A stretch of 64,000 nucleotides of DNA from Thermothielavioides terrestris NRRL 8126. Its lineage: Eukaryota; Ascomycota; Sordariomycetes; Sordariales; Chaetomiaceae. Positions 9,768 to 22,000 of this stretch are shown piece after piece (the stretch's first letter is position 1; each line of letters begins with the position of its first letter). The DNA is taken from contig NC_016462.1 in assembly GCF_000226115.1 (NCBI RefSeq), positions 1,798,001-1,862,000 on the forward strand, read 5' to 3'. The translations under genes were made by a program, and so were the position numbers. The notes under the pieces are model-generated. The model was given only the letters and a program-made list of their open reading frames with translations, had not been told where the DNA came from and did not search any database.

Positions 9768-12705
9768 ATGTCCGCCCACGACGAGACGGCTGCGCGGGAT
9801 CCGCAGGAGGCGGGCGAGGAACAGAAGACAATGGAGGCTCATGCGCCAAGCGAGACACAAGAGACGCATGATACGGAGCAGAGACCAGCGTCTAACAATG
9901 GCTCCGAGAAGGACACGGTATGGTTCCAGATCATCCAAGCCTCTCCTGTCGTCGTCAACGGCCACCTTCTCGGTTGGCTGCCCGCAACGTGCTGACTGTG
10001 CGACGCCACGCTGCAGGAAACGTTCGAGGACGCCCTCGAGACCGGATCTGTACGCTCGTTGACCAAACGCCAACGGCCCATCAACCGCCTCTCGGACGGG
10101 GAACACACCAACTCCGACTACAATGACGAAGCCTCGCGGCCCGCTGCCGTAGCAAACGGTCACCAAGACCTACCCGAACAGGCTGCAACTACCGGTGCGA
10201 AGCCGCCGCGGCCCTTGTCCCAAGTGTCTTCCGGCTCTCTCGACAATGTGAACCTTGATGACGACGCGGCGACAGCATCAGCTCCCGCCCATCAAGGCAA
10301 GTTCGGGCCCTGTCGGGCCTCGTGTATGCCGCCCTCCAGAAGGCTAACCCCTCATAGAAAGGAGCCCGCCGCCAGAGAAGACGTCCAAAACCATGTCCCT
10401 CTCCAGTTTAGCCAGCGCCCTACCGCCCATGCCATGGTCGCCCTCGGCCAACGACTCCCGGTCAAGGAGTTCCACCGATACCGCTGTCGCAGCCCCTCCT
10501 CCACCCGCTTCGGCGCCCGCACCGGCTGCGGCTCCGCCGCCGGCCTCCACTGGACGGAAGTTCAACAGCCCCTTCTCTTGGCTCTCGAGGAGTTCGTCCA
10601 AAGAACCGCCTGCCGTGCAGCCCGCCCCCTCCGCGAGAAGGAATACGGCCAGCTCGGTCGCCACGCTGGCCAGTAACCCCGAAATGATGCTGAGCAAGCT
10701 GGAGGAGGACAAAGAGGGGGAAGGAAGGGAGAATGGCTCGCGAAAGAGCCTTAAAGACCGCTTCAAACAGCTCCGGCTGATGGAAGAGGCGACCTCGCCG
10801 GGTGAAAACGATAAGACCGGAGCCGCGCTGACCAACGGCGAGGATGTCAGTCTTGCCGTGCAACACCCGGTTTCCCCATTGCCTCCAACTCCAGACAAAA
10901 ATATGGCCCCGGGAACTGCCTCGGGCGTCACCGCTGGCCCTTCGTCTTTCGTCGACCATCCGGTGGACTGGGACCTCTGGCAAGCCGTCGTCTACGAAGG
11001 ACCCGCTGCCGTCGCTCGGAGCAGCGCAGAAGAGCTAAATAAGGCGATCGCCACCGGTATCCCGCATGCCATCCGTGGCGTAATCTGGCAGGTCTTGGCG
11101 CAGAGCAAGGATGAGGAGCTGGAAGCCAAGTACCGAGAACTCGTGGCCAGAGGCACGGACAAGGAGAAAAAGGACAAGGACAGGCAGAGCAGCGGGACCA
11201 CAATAAGCGCCACTATCAACGGCAGCGCGAACGGCTCGGGCTCCTCTGCGTCCTCGGTGCATTCCGAGAACTCGGGCTCGAACGGCTCCCCGTCGCCCGT
11301 CGACGATTCCGCTTCGGCCCGGAAGACGCAAGCTGCCACAGCTGCAGAGCGGCTGAAGAAGGAGAAGGAGGAGTCGGCCATGCTTGTGAAACTCGAAAAG
11401 GCGATTAGGAGGGACCTAGGCGCCAGGACGAGCTTTTCCAAGTATGCCGCCGCTCAGGGGCTCCAGGAGAGTCTGTTCGGCGTTTGCAAGGCATATGCGC
11501 TGTTCGACGAAGGGGTTGGGTATGCGCAAGGCATGAACTTCCTTGTCATGCCGCTTCTCTTCAACGTAAGTTTCTTGGACTGCGTTGCCTTGGCCTCCCG
11601 AGAACTACCTACTGACATGCCCACAGATGCCAGAGGAGGAGGCATTCTGCCTGCTGGTGAAACTCATGAAGGAGTACCGTTTGCGGGATCTCTTCATCCA
11701 AGACATGCCCGGCCTCCACCTGCACCTGTACCAATTCGAACGCCTCCTCGAGGACTTGGAGCCAGCACTTTACTGCCACCTCCGAAGGCGCGGCATCTCG
11801 CCGCACCTCTACGCCACTCAGTGGTTTCTCACCCTCTTCGCCTACCGTTTCCCCCTCCAGCTGGTGCTCCGCATTTACGATCTGATCCTCTCCGAAGGTC
11901 TCTCCGCCATCCTCAAGTTCGGTGTCGCCCTCATGCAAAAGAACGTCGCCGCTTTGCTCGCCATCACCGACATGGCGCAGCTCACCAGCTTCCTCAACAA
12001 CCGCCTCTTCGACGTCTACATCGACGCCTCCCCTTCCTCCAGCTCTATCCTTGAGAACGGCTTCTTCGGCAGCAGCTCGAGCAGCATTGACAAGGAGGTC
12101 TACCGCGCTGACCAAATGGTCCGCGACGCCTGCGAGGTTAAGATCACGCCGGAGTTGCTGAAGGTCTACGAGGACGAGTGGAGGGAGAAGACGACCGCCG
12201 AGAAGGAGCGCGAGGCCGAGCTGGAGGCGCTGCGGGCGTCCAACGCCAGCCTCACGGCCCGGGTACGCAAGCTCGAGGAGCAGCTGCAGGAGGTGGACGC
12301 GGAGCAGGCGTCGCTGGCGACGCAGTTGGTGCACACTAAGGTGGAGAACGACGAGCTACGTGACGAGAACGAGGGCCTCAAGATCCAGGTGCAGGAGCTG
12401 CGCATCGTCATCGAGAAGCAGCCGGCCGAGATAGAGGCGGCCTGGCAGCTTGAGCGCGATGACCTGATGAAGCGCAACGGCAAGGTGCACGAGGAGAACC
12501 AGCGGCTCGAGAAGGAGCTGGCGGAGCTTGAAGAGGAGCTGGTGCAGACCAAGATGCAGTATGCCGAGGCAAGTTCTTCCCCTCGCTTCTCGTCGCTGAG
12601 ATTCACGCACACATCAAGGAGCAAAAACTGACTGCCAAGCAGATCAACTCGCAGCACGAGACTCTGACACGCAAATGGACCGATCTCAAGCGCCAGTTTC
12701 AATGA
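9768..12705 (+). CDS. GYP5: TBC-domain Rab GTPase-activating protein, GYP5 type (880 aa)
   Basis: A Rab GTPase-activating protein, likely acting on Ypt/Rab GTPases in ER-Golgi or polarised secretion as yeast Gyp5 does. Exons are 9768-9917, 10017-10296, 10358-11565, 11627-12568 and 12643-12705, all in frame. The order is an acidic/Ser/Pro-rich disordered N-terminus (about 1-330), a TBC domain (about 365-690) beginning with GIPHAIRGVIWQVLAQ, and a long coiled coil (about 730-870). Both catalytic fingers are present: IRRDLGAR supplies the arginine finger (R500), and YAQGMNF supplies the glutamine finger (Q534). A Ser/Gly-rich insertion lies between the start of the TBC domain and the arginine finger. 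Introns 2 (10297-10357) and 4 (12569-12642) use GC donors (AAG|GCAAGT, GAG|GCAAGT). TBC identity is certain; the GYP5 assignment rests on domain order and the C-terminal coiled coil. Confidence 0.9.
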
Positions 12706-14075
12706 GAGAAACTGAGAATGAGTTCGGCTTGTTTGCTATCTTGCTCACTCACGCTCTACTCGCCGATCTCCAGGCAAAGGTAGAACGAATCACTCCTCTC
12801 ACCCGGTGCCCACACATGCCCACCCCGCAAGAGATATGGCCGTGCCCGTGTACAGGCCTAGCCGCCTTTGCCTTGCGCTGTATGCGAATCCATCGCATCT
12901 GCACTCCCGTCCCTTAACAGAAACCGCCATCACCTCCCGCCTCAATAGATATCGTTCGATAGCCACTCGCGGCGGGTGTCCAGCCTAATCCCTGGTTGAT
13001 GCCCTTCTCTCCAAAGCATGAAACAGGGCAAATGGATGATGGGGAGGGAGGACGGACGGCCCCATGGCAAAATGCCCGAGGGTTCGCCAACACAACCCTG
13101 TCGGATACGTGCCTGCATGCGTGCAGCAGTTGTTACCAAGGGACCGACCGATAAGAGCGGGACAGGGAACTTTGAGCCCCCTGGAGACAGGGATGGGGAC
13201 AGGGACGGAGACAGCAAGTGAATGAACTGCAACAATAATAGAGAAGCGGAAAGCGGGAAGGGAGCTCGCCAAATGCATGTTTGGTTTTGAGATTTTGCTT
13301 AGCACACGATACGATACGATCGGGTAGCGTCGTACGGTACCATAGGGCAGGGTAGGGTAGCTTAGCTTCTTGCATGCATGCAGCTAACTCTGCGTTTTGG
13401 CATGACATGGCCCTTTGCGTGCACTGACCGGAGGCTCTGGAGTCGTAGAATGAATGCCCTGCCCGAGAAGGAGGACAATATATTCAGGATCGAAGGGAGG
13501 TTAGTTGGCTGGCGTGGCAAGGCTTGGGGATCGACTGTATCATGAGCTCATCGTAGCCAAGGAACACAGTCATGTTAACTCGTTGCTACTGGACAGCAGT
13601 GGTATGCTTCGTTTGTCTGTTCTCGCCATACAAATACAGAAACTCAGCGAGATGCCCATGTGTTTTCGGCTTGGGATTCGTGGCAACTGAGTGAGCACTT
13701 GTTAATTTCTCCTCAACCAGACACCAATGTCGGTCAATGGCACACTGGGCTACCCAGTCACAGCATCCAGAATCATCAAGGCATCAAGTCTGGATTGATT
13801 GACTCGGCTCGGGCCCGCTGCTCTCATGGTAGTGGTATTCATTTCCCATTGCCCTATATCCCTGCCATGCCCTGTTACCGGTGACGAAGCAACTGGAAAT
13901 GAAGCTGCAATGGCCGCCTTTTTCGTGTCCGCAGATCCCGCCAAAATCAACCCGACGGGCAGCAAAGCAGCCAGATATGACCCATCAACACCCAGGCGAA
14001 ACGCCGATGCGAGCCCCCGTGTCCGGACTTGTGCCTCCCAATCAACACATACCCTCCTCCGTCCCCGCCCAACGC
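12706..14075. other. Convergent intergenic region, GYP5/RPS8
   Basis: This region holds the 3' ends of two converging genes. No further gene was seen. A few short simple runs (GATACGATACGATC near 13306 and a GGGACAGGGA run near 13190) are the only structure noted. Confidence 0.5.
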
Positions 14076-15035
14076 TTACTTGTGGAGCTTGCGCTGGTAG
14101 AAGGCGAGCTCCTCGCCCTCCAGGATGTAGCCATCGCAGCGGCCGGACTGGCCGGGGCGGCTGGAGATGACGGCGTAGAGACGGCCGGCCTCGAACTGCT
14201 TCTCGAGAGCGGGCTCGACCTTGCCATGGGCGGCAAAGCGGGCAGCCTGCTTCTTCTCGACCGACTTGCTCTTCTTGGTCTCCTCAAGGGTCTGGCCCTG
14301 CTTCTGCTGGCGGCGGCGGCCGAGGGGCTGGCCGTAGTGGGCCTCGTACCACTGACGGAAGGGCGCAGCGTCGACCTGGACAACGGCGGACTTGGTCAGG
14401 GTGTTGGTGCGGACGAGCTCGTTGTTGGAGGGATGATCTGGCAAGCGGGGTCAGCGGGAATTAACTAGAGCGAAGTATCTCCGAGAGAAATAAGAAGAGC
14501 AAACCTACATGCGACCACGATGACACGGGTCTTGCGGGTGCAGCCCTCAGAGGCCCAGGCGAAGTTGCCCGAGTCGAGACGGAGCGCACGGTACTTGTGG
14601 TTGCCGCCGCGGGTGCGGACAACGTGGATGCGCTTGGGGCCGATACGGGTGTTCGCAGGCTGGCGACCTGCCTCGAAGGCTCTCTTCTTCCCTGTACGCA
14701 GCTGTCAGAAATTTTGGATCATTTCCTCCGTGCGTTTTACAGGTCAGAACGCATGGGGTCGGTCCCAGCGGCAGCTCACCCGCCCTGCAGAACAGGGGAG
14801 CAAGCCACCGCGGGAACCTTCCAAGCGGACCTTCGAGCGCCCCTTGTGCCGAGGGGCATTGTGTATTCGAGGGTAGGTAGGATCGGGAGGAGGCTAAGAC
14901 ATACGGTAGAAACTGCAACACGGTCGAACGTTAGCAACCAGGCAGGCAGCGCAATGGAGTGGAAAGCAGTGAAACTTACGCTCGCTTCGCACCGGTGGCG
15001 GCGCGCTTGTGCCGAGAGTCCCGTGAGATACCCAT
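14076..15035 (-). CDS. RPS8: 40S ribosomal protein S8 (eS8), with an 8-nt microexon
   Basis: Structural protein of the small ribosomal subunit, eS8 family, 202 residues as usual. Transcript-order exons are 15035-14980, 14912-14905, 14691-14509 and 14437-14076. The protein opens with [19 protein letters not shown]. The second exon is only eight nucleotides (TTTCTACC). It restores the family sequence [17 protein letters not shown], which cannot be made without it. Each flanking intron has a good donor (GTAAGT, GTATGT), a CTAAC or CTGAC branch site and a CAG acceptor. The rest gives the conserved [17 protein letters not shown] and [18 protein letters not shown] segments and the basic C-terminus LHK. 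A probable 5' UTR intron (15237-15047) lies just upstream of the ATG, as is common in fungal ribosomal protein genes. Identity is certain; expression should be high and constitutive. Confidence 0.97.
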
Positions 15036-16009
15036 CTTGACTGTCTCTGTTGAGGGAGGCTCGGGTTAGCGAAAAGTTCGCGACGAATTTCGACGGCTTG
15101 ACGGTCGAGGGTGCGGGCGTCGTTTTCCGTGATGCGGAAGAATTGAGGAGAAACTGACGTCCTCAAGACGACGCAACGGCTGATGGTAGATGCTGGATCC
15201 GTTGGGAATTGGTAGCTCGGGCTGGGATTTGACTTACCTCGTTGGTCGTCGACTGAGCGGTTGTCTCGAGGCGGGATTCGAGTGCGCAATCGATATTTGG
15301 AAAATGTGGGCGAAAAACTTCGGCACTAAGTTGGACCGCAGCCGGCGAATGGAGCGGAGCCCTACAGGGTTGTGCACGGACCCTATTTACTGTTGCCCCA
15401 CGCTCGTTGCCAAGACTTTCAGCCAACTGGAAGATTCAGTGGAAGGAAGCAACCCACAATCAAGGCTTGAAAATCCACAGTGAGCACTTGGCATGCGCTC
15501 TTTGACTCGGCGGCATGCCTCTCGATGCCAAAGGTAGTGGACAAGCCTTCTCGCAGGATTCGAACACAACAGCCAGCAGGAGTGGGAACACCATTTCGTG
15601 AACTATGTACTTGCTTTCTGCCCCCTGAAAGGGTATCTGCGACGTTCTAATCCGCATCTCCCAAGCTGTCTCCCGAAGCCAAGCCAAGCAGCAACGAGGA
15701 AAAGAAGCGACCTGCACTTCGCTTCTCCCCTCGCCCTGCAAGACCCGCCGAGAAGACAAGCGGCCAATAAAGTCACACGTACAACAAATGAAGAATACAT
15801 GTTCGGAAAAAGCATTGCGGTTTGCCGCCCCTCCCTTGCTGCTTCCCAACCTGCAAATGCCATCGACCAGAACCACAATTCACCAAACCAAGATTCTTCT
15901 CTCCTCTCCTTGACAGGGTGCGCAGTTTATGCCCCCTTCCCCGTCTGTCGTCACGTTGCCCCATCTCAATAAGTTGACTTCGCAAGCCTGGGAGCCCAAT
16001 GTCCCGCGT
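15036..16009. other. RPS8 promoter/leader and TOM1 3' flank
   Basis: This holds the RPS8 5' UTR with a probable intron (donor GTAAGTC at 15237, acceptor ending at 15047, nine bases or so before the ATG) and, beyond it, the RPS8 promoter and the 3' flank of TOM1. No other gene was recognised. A GGATTCGAAC motif near 15553 resembles a reverse tRNA B box, but no cloverleaf forms around it. Confidence 0.55.
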
Positions 16010-19000
16010 CTAGGCGAAGCCGAAGTAGTCGCTGCCCGCCGTGATGGCCTTGAGCAGCTGAGAGCGGAGGATATCGTAGCTCTCATACTCGGGGAGATCG
16101 AGTTCTGGAAGCCACGCGTCAGTTGGTGTCTCGACTTTCTCTAGGCCAAGATGCTCATAAAAGGGAAGCGAGGACTTACGGTTGAAGCACGTGTGCGAAC
16201 TGGGCAACCGGTCTTTGTTGCCATAGTCGCGGTGGATGTTGAACCTGTTGATGCCATTCATACCCTCCAGTTCCTTGAACCCGTTCAGGGGCACCTTGGA
16301 TGTGCCCGTGACGAACTGGAGGAGTTTGGCCCGCTCCTCCTTGTCGAAGGAGCGCACCGCCCGCCAGAACCACTGGATCTGCTGGGACGCCGCAGTATAG
16401 TTATGATACTCGGTGTTGCTCTTCCAGTCATCTACATCGATGTCTGGCAGACCCGAGATCAGAAGCTCAAGCTCCTGCTCGGTGAAGATGGCAATGAGGT
16501 CCTCGGGGATGATGTCATGGAAGCCTGAGCATCACGCATGCGTTAGCTCGACCGCGACAACTTCAACGAATGTCAATGTTAGCCCGGTGCGGCACTTACC
16601 CTTCAGGAAGTGCTCCATCTGGTCCTTCACGGATGTGAGCAACTTGTGCTCCACAATCAGCCGCACGTATTCGTGCTTGTTCTCCTCAGTGACCGGGATG
16701 TTGCGGCCGTTCTCGATGAGGTCCACCACCTTCGTCACGCCAAACTCGTCGTCCTCGACCGAGAAGGTCTCGGTAATGATGTCGGTAATGTCGTTCTCGA
16801 GCATCCAGACAAGCGATTTGTAGTAGTCTGGATCGAACGACTCCATGTCCTTGACCGACACGGGCTTGCCAAGAATGCGCTTGTACACGGCACGGCTGAA
16901 GTAGCAGTCGAGAAGCCGTCCCTCGTAGAGTGCCTTGCCGATGATGCGTCCGATGAACTTGAAGAACATCAGATGCTCATCGTTGATGCCGCTGAGCTTG
17001 TTTGGGTGGAATGTCGTGCGGTCCGACGACACGGGGATGAAGAGCGCGTAGTTGGGGTCAAACATCTGGCGCGCAAGCACCTGGAACCACTCGCGCGTGA
17101 CGCCGCCGGCATCGACACCCTCCTCGCCGTGGAAGCGGATGTTGAGCTTGCCAAACTTCATCTCCGGGCCGGATTTGAAGTAGAGCGACTTGAACGAGTC
17201 GTGGAAGACGTGCTCCCGACGCACTGAGAGCTGCAGCGACGGGTACTGCTGCCTCTGCTGTCCCGTCTTCGCATGCACGCTACGGTTGAAGTAGTTGCGC
17301 TTGTTGTCGAACTCGAGAACCTTGGGGTTCTTGACAAGGAGAGAGAAGGTCCCAGACATGAGCTTGGGGTTCTGCCGGACGAGCTCGTTTAGGATCCGCC
17401 GGTGTTCTTCTGTGAATCTGAAGAACAAGCTGGCAATGCGGTTATCCGGCGGCGGGCTGGTCAGAAGCATCTCCTTCGATTGAGAAAGAGGCGCCTCGTC
17501 CAGCGCCGTGTTCTTGCACACCACCATCAAAGATTCGATCAGCGGCAGGAGGATCGTTGCCACGTTGAGCATGTTCTCGCGCTGTCGGATCGCGCTCAGG
17601 CACGCGCCCAGCTTCTCCCACATGGTACCAAACGTTGGGTTCCAGTAGAGCGAGCCGAGGAGGTCCTCTTTGCTGCTTTCATCGCCAGCGTTGGACTTCT
17701 TGGCCTTGCTGTCGAACAGGTGGTCCAGCGCAGTCAGGACTCGAAGCAGTTTGTTCTGCTCAGACGCACCAGGCGAGAACTTGGCCAGCGCGATCCCCTG
17801 GATCTCGGTGCCCGACTCCGCCCGCAGGATGTGAGGAAGGAGATCCTCGAGGTCTGAGACGATGTTCTCGCTCAAGGCTCTCGCTTGGGCCACAAGCTCC
17901 TCGCCAAAGACCTTCTTGGCACCAGGGATGTTTGAGAGATTCTTGATTGTCGAGATGGTGTTCTGGAAGGTCTTCGAGCTGCATTCCCGCGCGACGAAGA
18001 TGTTGATGACGAGCTTCAAGTTGTGCTCTGGGATCGTGGGCGGCGTGAGCTGCCGGGTCTTTTTCTCCTCTGACTGCGACTCCTTGGCCGTCGAGCTCTC
18101 AGCCTCGGCCTCGGGCTTCTCACCCTCCTGTGTCGCTGCCTGTGCCCCCTCGGTTGATGTCCCGGCAGTCGGCCCTGTGGGCTGCGGCACAGAAGGCTGG
18201 CTCTCTGAGGTTTCGGCAGGACCTGCACCAGCATTTTCCGTCTCCTTTTCGGCCTCCCCAGCCTTCTCCGCCTCCTTCGCCTTTTCCTCTGCTTTTCTCT
18301 TGGCTTCCTCTTCCGCCTCCTTGCGTCGGCGTTCGATGGCTTGCAGTGGATAGGTGACCTTATTGAGCAGATCTGCCAGGAGCTGCATGACGGACGAGCT
18401 CTCCATGATAAGGTTCCTATCTAGGAGAGCCAGAAGCGAGTTGATGGCAAACCTCTGCGCCTTGGCGTTGACGTCTTTGCCCTTGCCCTTGCGACTCGAG
18501 CTGCGCTTGAGCGACGAGGCAACCGTTTCGTGCTCCGTCAGGAACAGGGACGGAATGTGGGGGTTCTTCGTTGCGAGCTCCTGCAGAAGGTCGAGGCACT
18601 GCTGGACAACCAATAGAGGCGAGACCTCGGAGACGCCCGTCATCTGACTACCAGCGCTGATGTTCGTCAAGCTTCGCTTGAGGCTCTGCGGAGTCTTGGG
18701 CTCTTTGTTGTCCTTGGGCTGCTTCGCCTTCAGGGACAGCTGGCTAAAGCTGCGCTCAACGGCATCCATGTCGGTGCTGCCATCCTGCAGAATTTGGAGA
18801 AGGGTTGAGATGACGTCCAGGCGGTTGTGACGATTCTCGCAGACGTGCGCGAAGACGTCGAACAGGTAGTTGCGGATGGAGCTCTGCTGGGTGATGAACA
18901 TAAGCCGGAGTAGAGTTGCAACACCGGCCTTGTCCAGCATCTGCACGATCGTGCGCCGCTGCGGCTTTGAATCCGCCGCCGGCTCGGGGCGATGAGCAAC

Positions 19001-22000
19001 AGCATCTCGGGAACGGGCCGCGGCGGGCGTCGCGCGATGATGCTGCAGATTATGCCGTTGAGCAAGTGCGCGTGCCTCCGCCGCGAGATCGGGGGGCAGC
19101 TGATCCATGATGTCCTCGCCTTGCTCCAAAAGAACCTGCTCCCGCAGAGCAGGGGGGAACGTCAACAGGATGCTTGCCGGGTCCATCTCGGCCGGGCCAA
19201 GAGCCTGTCCGGAGGCCGCGGCTTGTCTACGCTGCTCCTCGCGCTCCCGACGACGGCGTTCTTGGCGTTCCTGCTGCACAATCTCCATCCGTAGTTCCGC
19301 CGGTAGCGCCTCAAGGAATTCTTGGAAGACCTCCGTGTTCTCTCCCTCGTTGGCGGCTTGCTCACGAGCCTGGGATCGTCTGGCACTCACGGTCTGAGCG
19401 ATGACCTCTTCGCGGAACTCCTCTGGGAGAGCGGCGAGATATTCGGGGTCAATACCAAGCTCGGTGATGTCGACTGTCTCGCCACGAATGGTGGTGACAA
19501 CCCGCTCACGAGCGGCCGGCTGCTGTTCCTCCGCAGGGGCCTCCGCATGCGATTCCACCCCCTCCATCGCTTGGGGTTCCGCAGCGGTCGCCTCCGCAGC
19601 CGGAGTTGCCTCCTCCGCTGCGCGTGCCGCCTCGGCCTCGGCCTCGACGCGCTCCCGTTCTTGCCGCTCGCGCTCTTCGGCCTCCTTCTTCTCTCTCGCG
19701 GCTCGCTCCTCGGCCTCTTTGGCCTCTCGCTCTTTGCGCTCCTCTTCCTCGCGCTTCTTGCGTTCCTCCTCGCGCTTGCGCTTCTCCGCCTCCTCGCGAG
19801 CCTTGGCTTCCTTCTCGCGCTGGATAGCAGCGGGAGTGAGCATGCCGAGGATTGCCGTAGAGAGCAGCCTGGATTTCTCATTGTGGTTGAACCCGAAGAT
19901 CATCTTGGCTTCTTGTTGCCACCGCTCGGCAGTAGACTCCGGGGAGAAGTTGACGGCTTGCTGTGGCTCCTGATAGACCTCACGCCGCGGTTCCCAGCGC
20001 GTGTCCCAACGCACGTCCCGAGCCGGTGGGGACATGTCCAGCGGAAGGTTCAGGTGACGGACCTCTCCAGACGGTGCTCTCAACTGGAAGCTGAAGGCAG
20101 GGACGCCAGGGCTGCCTCTTGCGTTAAACGGCATGTTCTGCATCAGCTCATTGATGAAGGCGAGTGGACCATCCATTCCAGGGCCCATCAACCCGCCAGG
20201 TAAACCGAGGCGGATCATAGGTTGACTCGTCTCGCGCGAGGAGTGTTCCTGTCCGGGACGGCGGTTGGAGAGCAGAAGGGGGTTGACACCGTCATCAGTC
20301 GGGTTGGGAGGCGGCCGCGGGTGGCCGTGGCGGATGAAATTCCGGAAATCTGCCAGCGAGTCAGCATGATGTCTCATTGCACGTCACACAAAACCGCGCA
20401 GGCTCTGGCAGGAGCCTCGGCCGTTGACCCGATGCTTGTGGGCCAGTGCCCGTGGCTGAGGCCGTTGAGACACGTACCATTTCCCAAGGGATCGCGGAGA
20501 TCGCGGTGTCCCCCAATGATGAACGGAGCTGAAGGGAAAGGGCTCCGAGCACCTCCGTGTCGGAACCGGGGCTGGGGTTCAACCGTGACATCCCAGCCGA
20601 GGCCTGAAGGCATGTTGTGCGGTAGGTGGTCGTCACCTTCGCAGACGTTAGCAATCAAATAGATAGAAGACTGTGAAACACTTAAAAGATACTCACGAAG
20701 GTGGTCTTGGTCGTAGTACGCCTCATCCTCGTCGCCTTCATCGTCCTCGTCTTCATCTGAGCTGGTTAGCAGATTGCATGCGAGAAGGCATGAGCTGCGA
20801 ATGCGCACCTTCGTCGTCAGCACCATCGTCGATGTAGTGGTGGTCATCGAGGTCATGAATATCCTCGCCATCAAGATCGTCACCGTCGACGACGTTCCGA
20901 AGAATATCGGGGATTGGGCCGAGCTGGTCCGCGTTGTGGCCATGCATGAGTGCTTCGTGGATGTCTTGCGCTTCCCCCTCGAAGTCGACCTCCCCGCCAG
21001 CTTCTTCGTTCTCTTCGTCCGTCTCGCTCTCCCAGCCAGAGGCCCCATCATCGTCCATTGGATTGCCCTCCTCATTGACGATCTCAATACGGTCTTCAAC
21101 CTCCTCCATATCCTCGGAACCCATCTCGTCTTCGTCTTCGTCTTCCTCGTCATCCTCGCTGTCGCTTGGTTCATCGTCGTCATCTTCGTCCATCTCCTCA
21201 TCCTCCTCATCCTCGTCATCATCGTCATCGTTCTCGCCCATGATGACTTCCACGACGCCCTGGTCCCCAGGAAGACCCTCGATTTCGCCCATCTCATCGA
21301 GCTCTTCTTCATCTTCGTCACTGGGGTTTTCTTCCTCGTCTTGGGACATTTCATCCTCGTAATCGAGTTCGTCGTCATAGGGCTCGTCGTCATACATGGC
21401 ATCCTCGTCTGCAAAGGTCAGCATCGGGGTTTGGTGATAGGTGAGCCCGTCATCAAAGGGCGTACCGTCTTCAGACTCATCACTGAAATCTTCCTCACGC
21501 CCCGGCTCGAGTATGCCGAGCGTGGAGTTGCGGTAGAGGTCAGGAGTCTCCTCCCGGTCGTCCATGTCCGAGAGAGATGACGTGGAAGCAAAGTCGTCTT
21601 CCGGCTGGTCCGTCGACGTGACGGGTATCACGTCTGACTGGCTCAGCAGAAAAGCGGTTTTTGTGAGGGCCCGAAGGACACGCAGGATGTACTTGATGGT
21701 GCGCTTGACGTTCGGGAATGTGAGGTCAATGTCGGCAATGGACGCGGTCAAGGCAGCGATGTAGCCCTTCTCGTACATGAGTCGCTTGAGCTGCATCTGA
21801 GACCGGACGACGGCCGGGTCAACCACGCGGGTATCTTTTTGCTGCGCGTCTCTCTCCTTCTCGCCTATCATCAGGCTCATCAGTTCAGCCGCGCACATCA
21901 TCTTACCGTAGCGGACTTCGACTGGTTCGCCGGGAGTGGCGGCTTCTTTGTAAGCGCGGAGCAGAGTGTCCAGGACGAACCGTCTGACGAAGAGCAGGTC

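Noticed and set aside
11609..12334. 241-codon minus-strand frame
   Set aside because: Shadow of the GYP5 exon 11627-12568, which has TBC and coiled-coil sequence in the sense frame.
15540..15565. tRNA-like B box (GGATTCGAAC) on the minus strand
   Set aside because: The T-stem does not pair and no A box or acceptor stem fits around it.
19322..20203. 293-codon plus-strand frame rich in Leu/Arg
   Set aside because: Antisense shadow of the Glu/Lys/Arg-rich coiled coil of TOM1; the composition mirrors that strand.
20774..21580. 268-codon plus-strand frame rich in Val/Ile/Phe, looking like membrane segments
   Set aside because: It is the reverse complement of the Asp/Glu tract of TOM1; GTC/ATC runs give false hydrophobic stretches.
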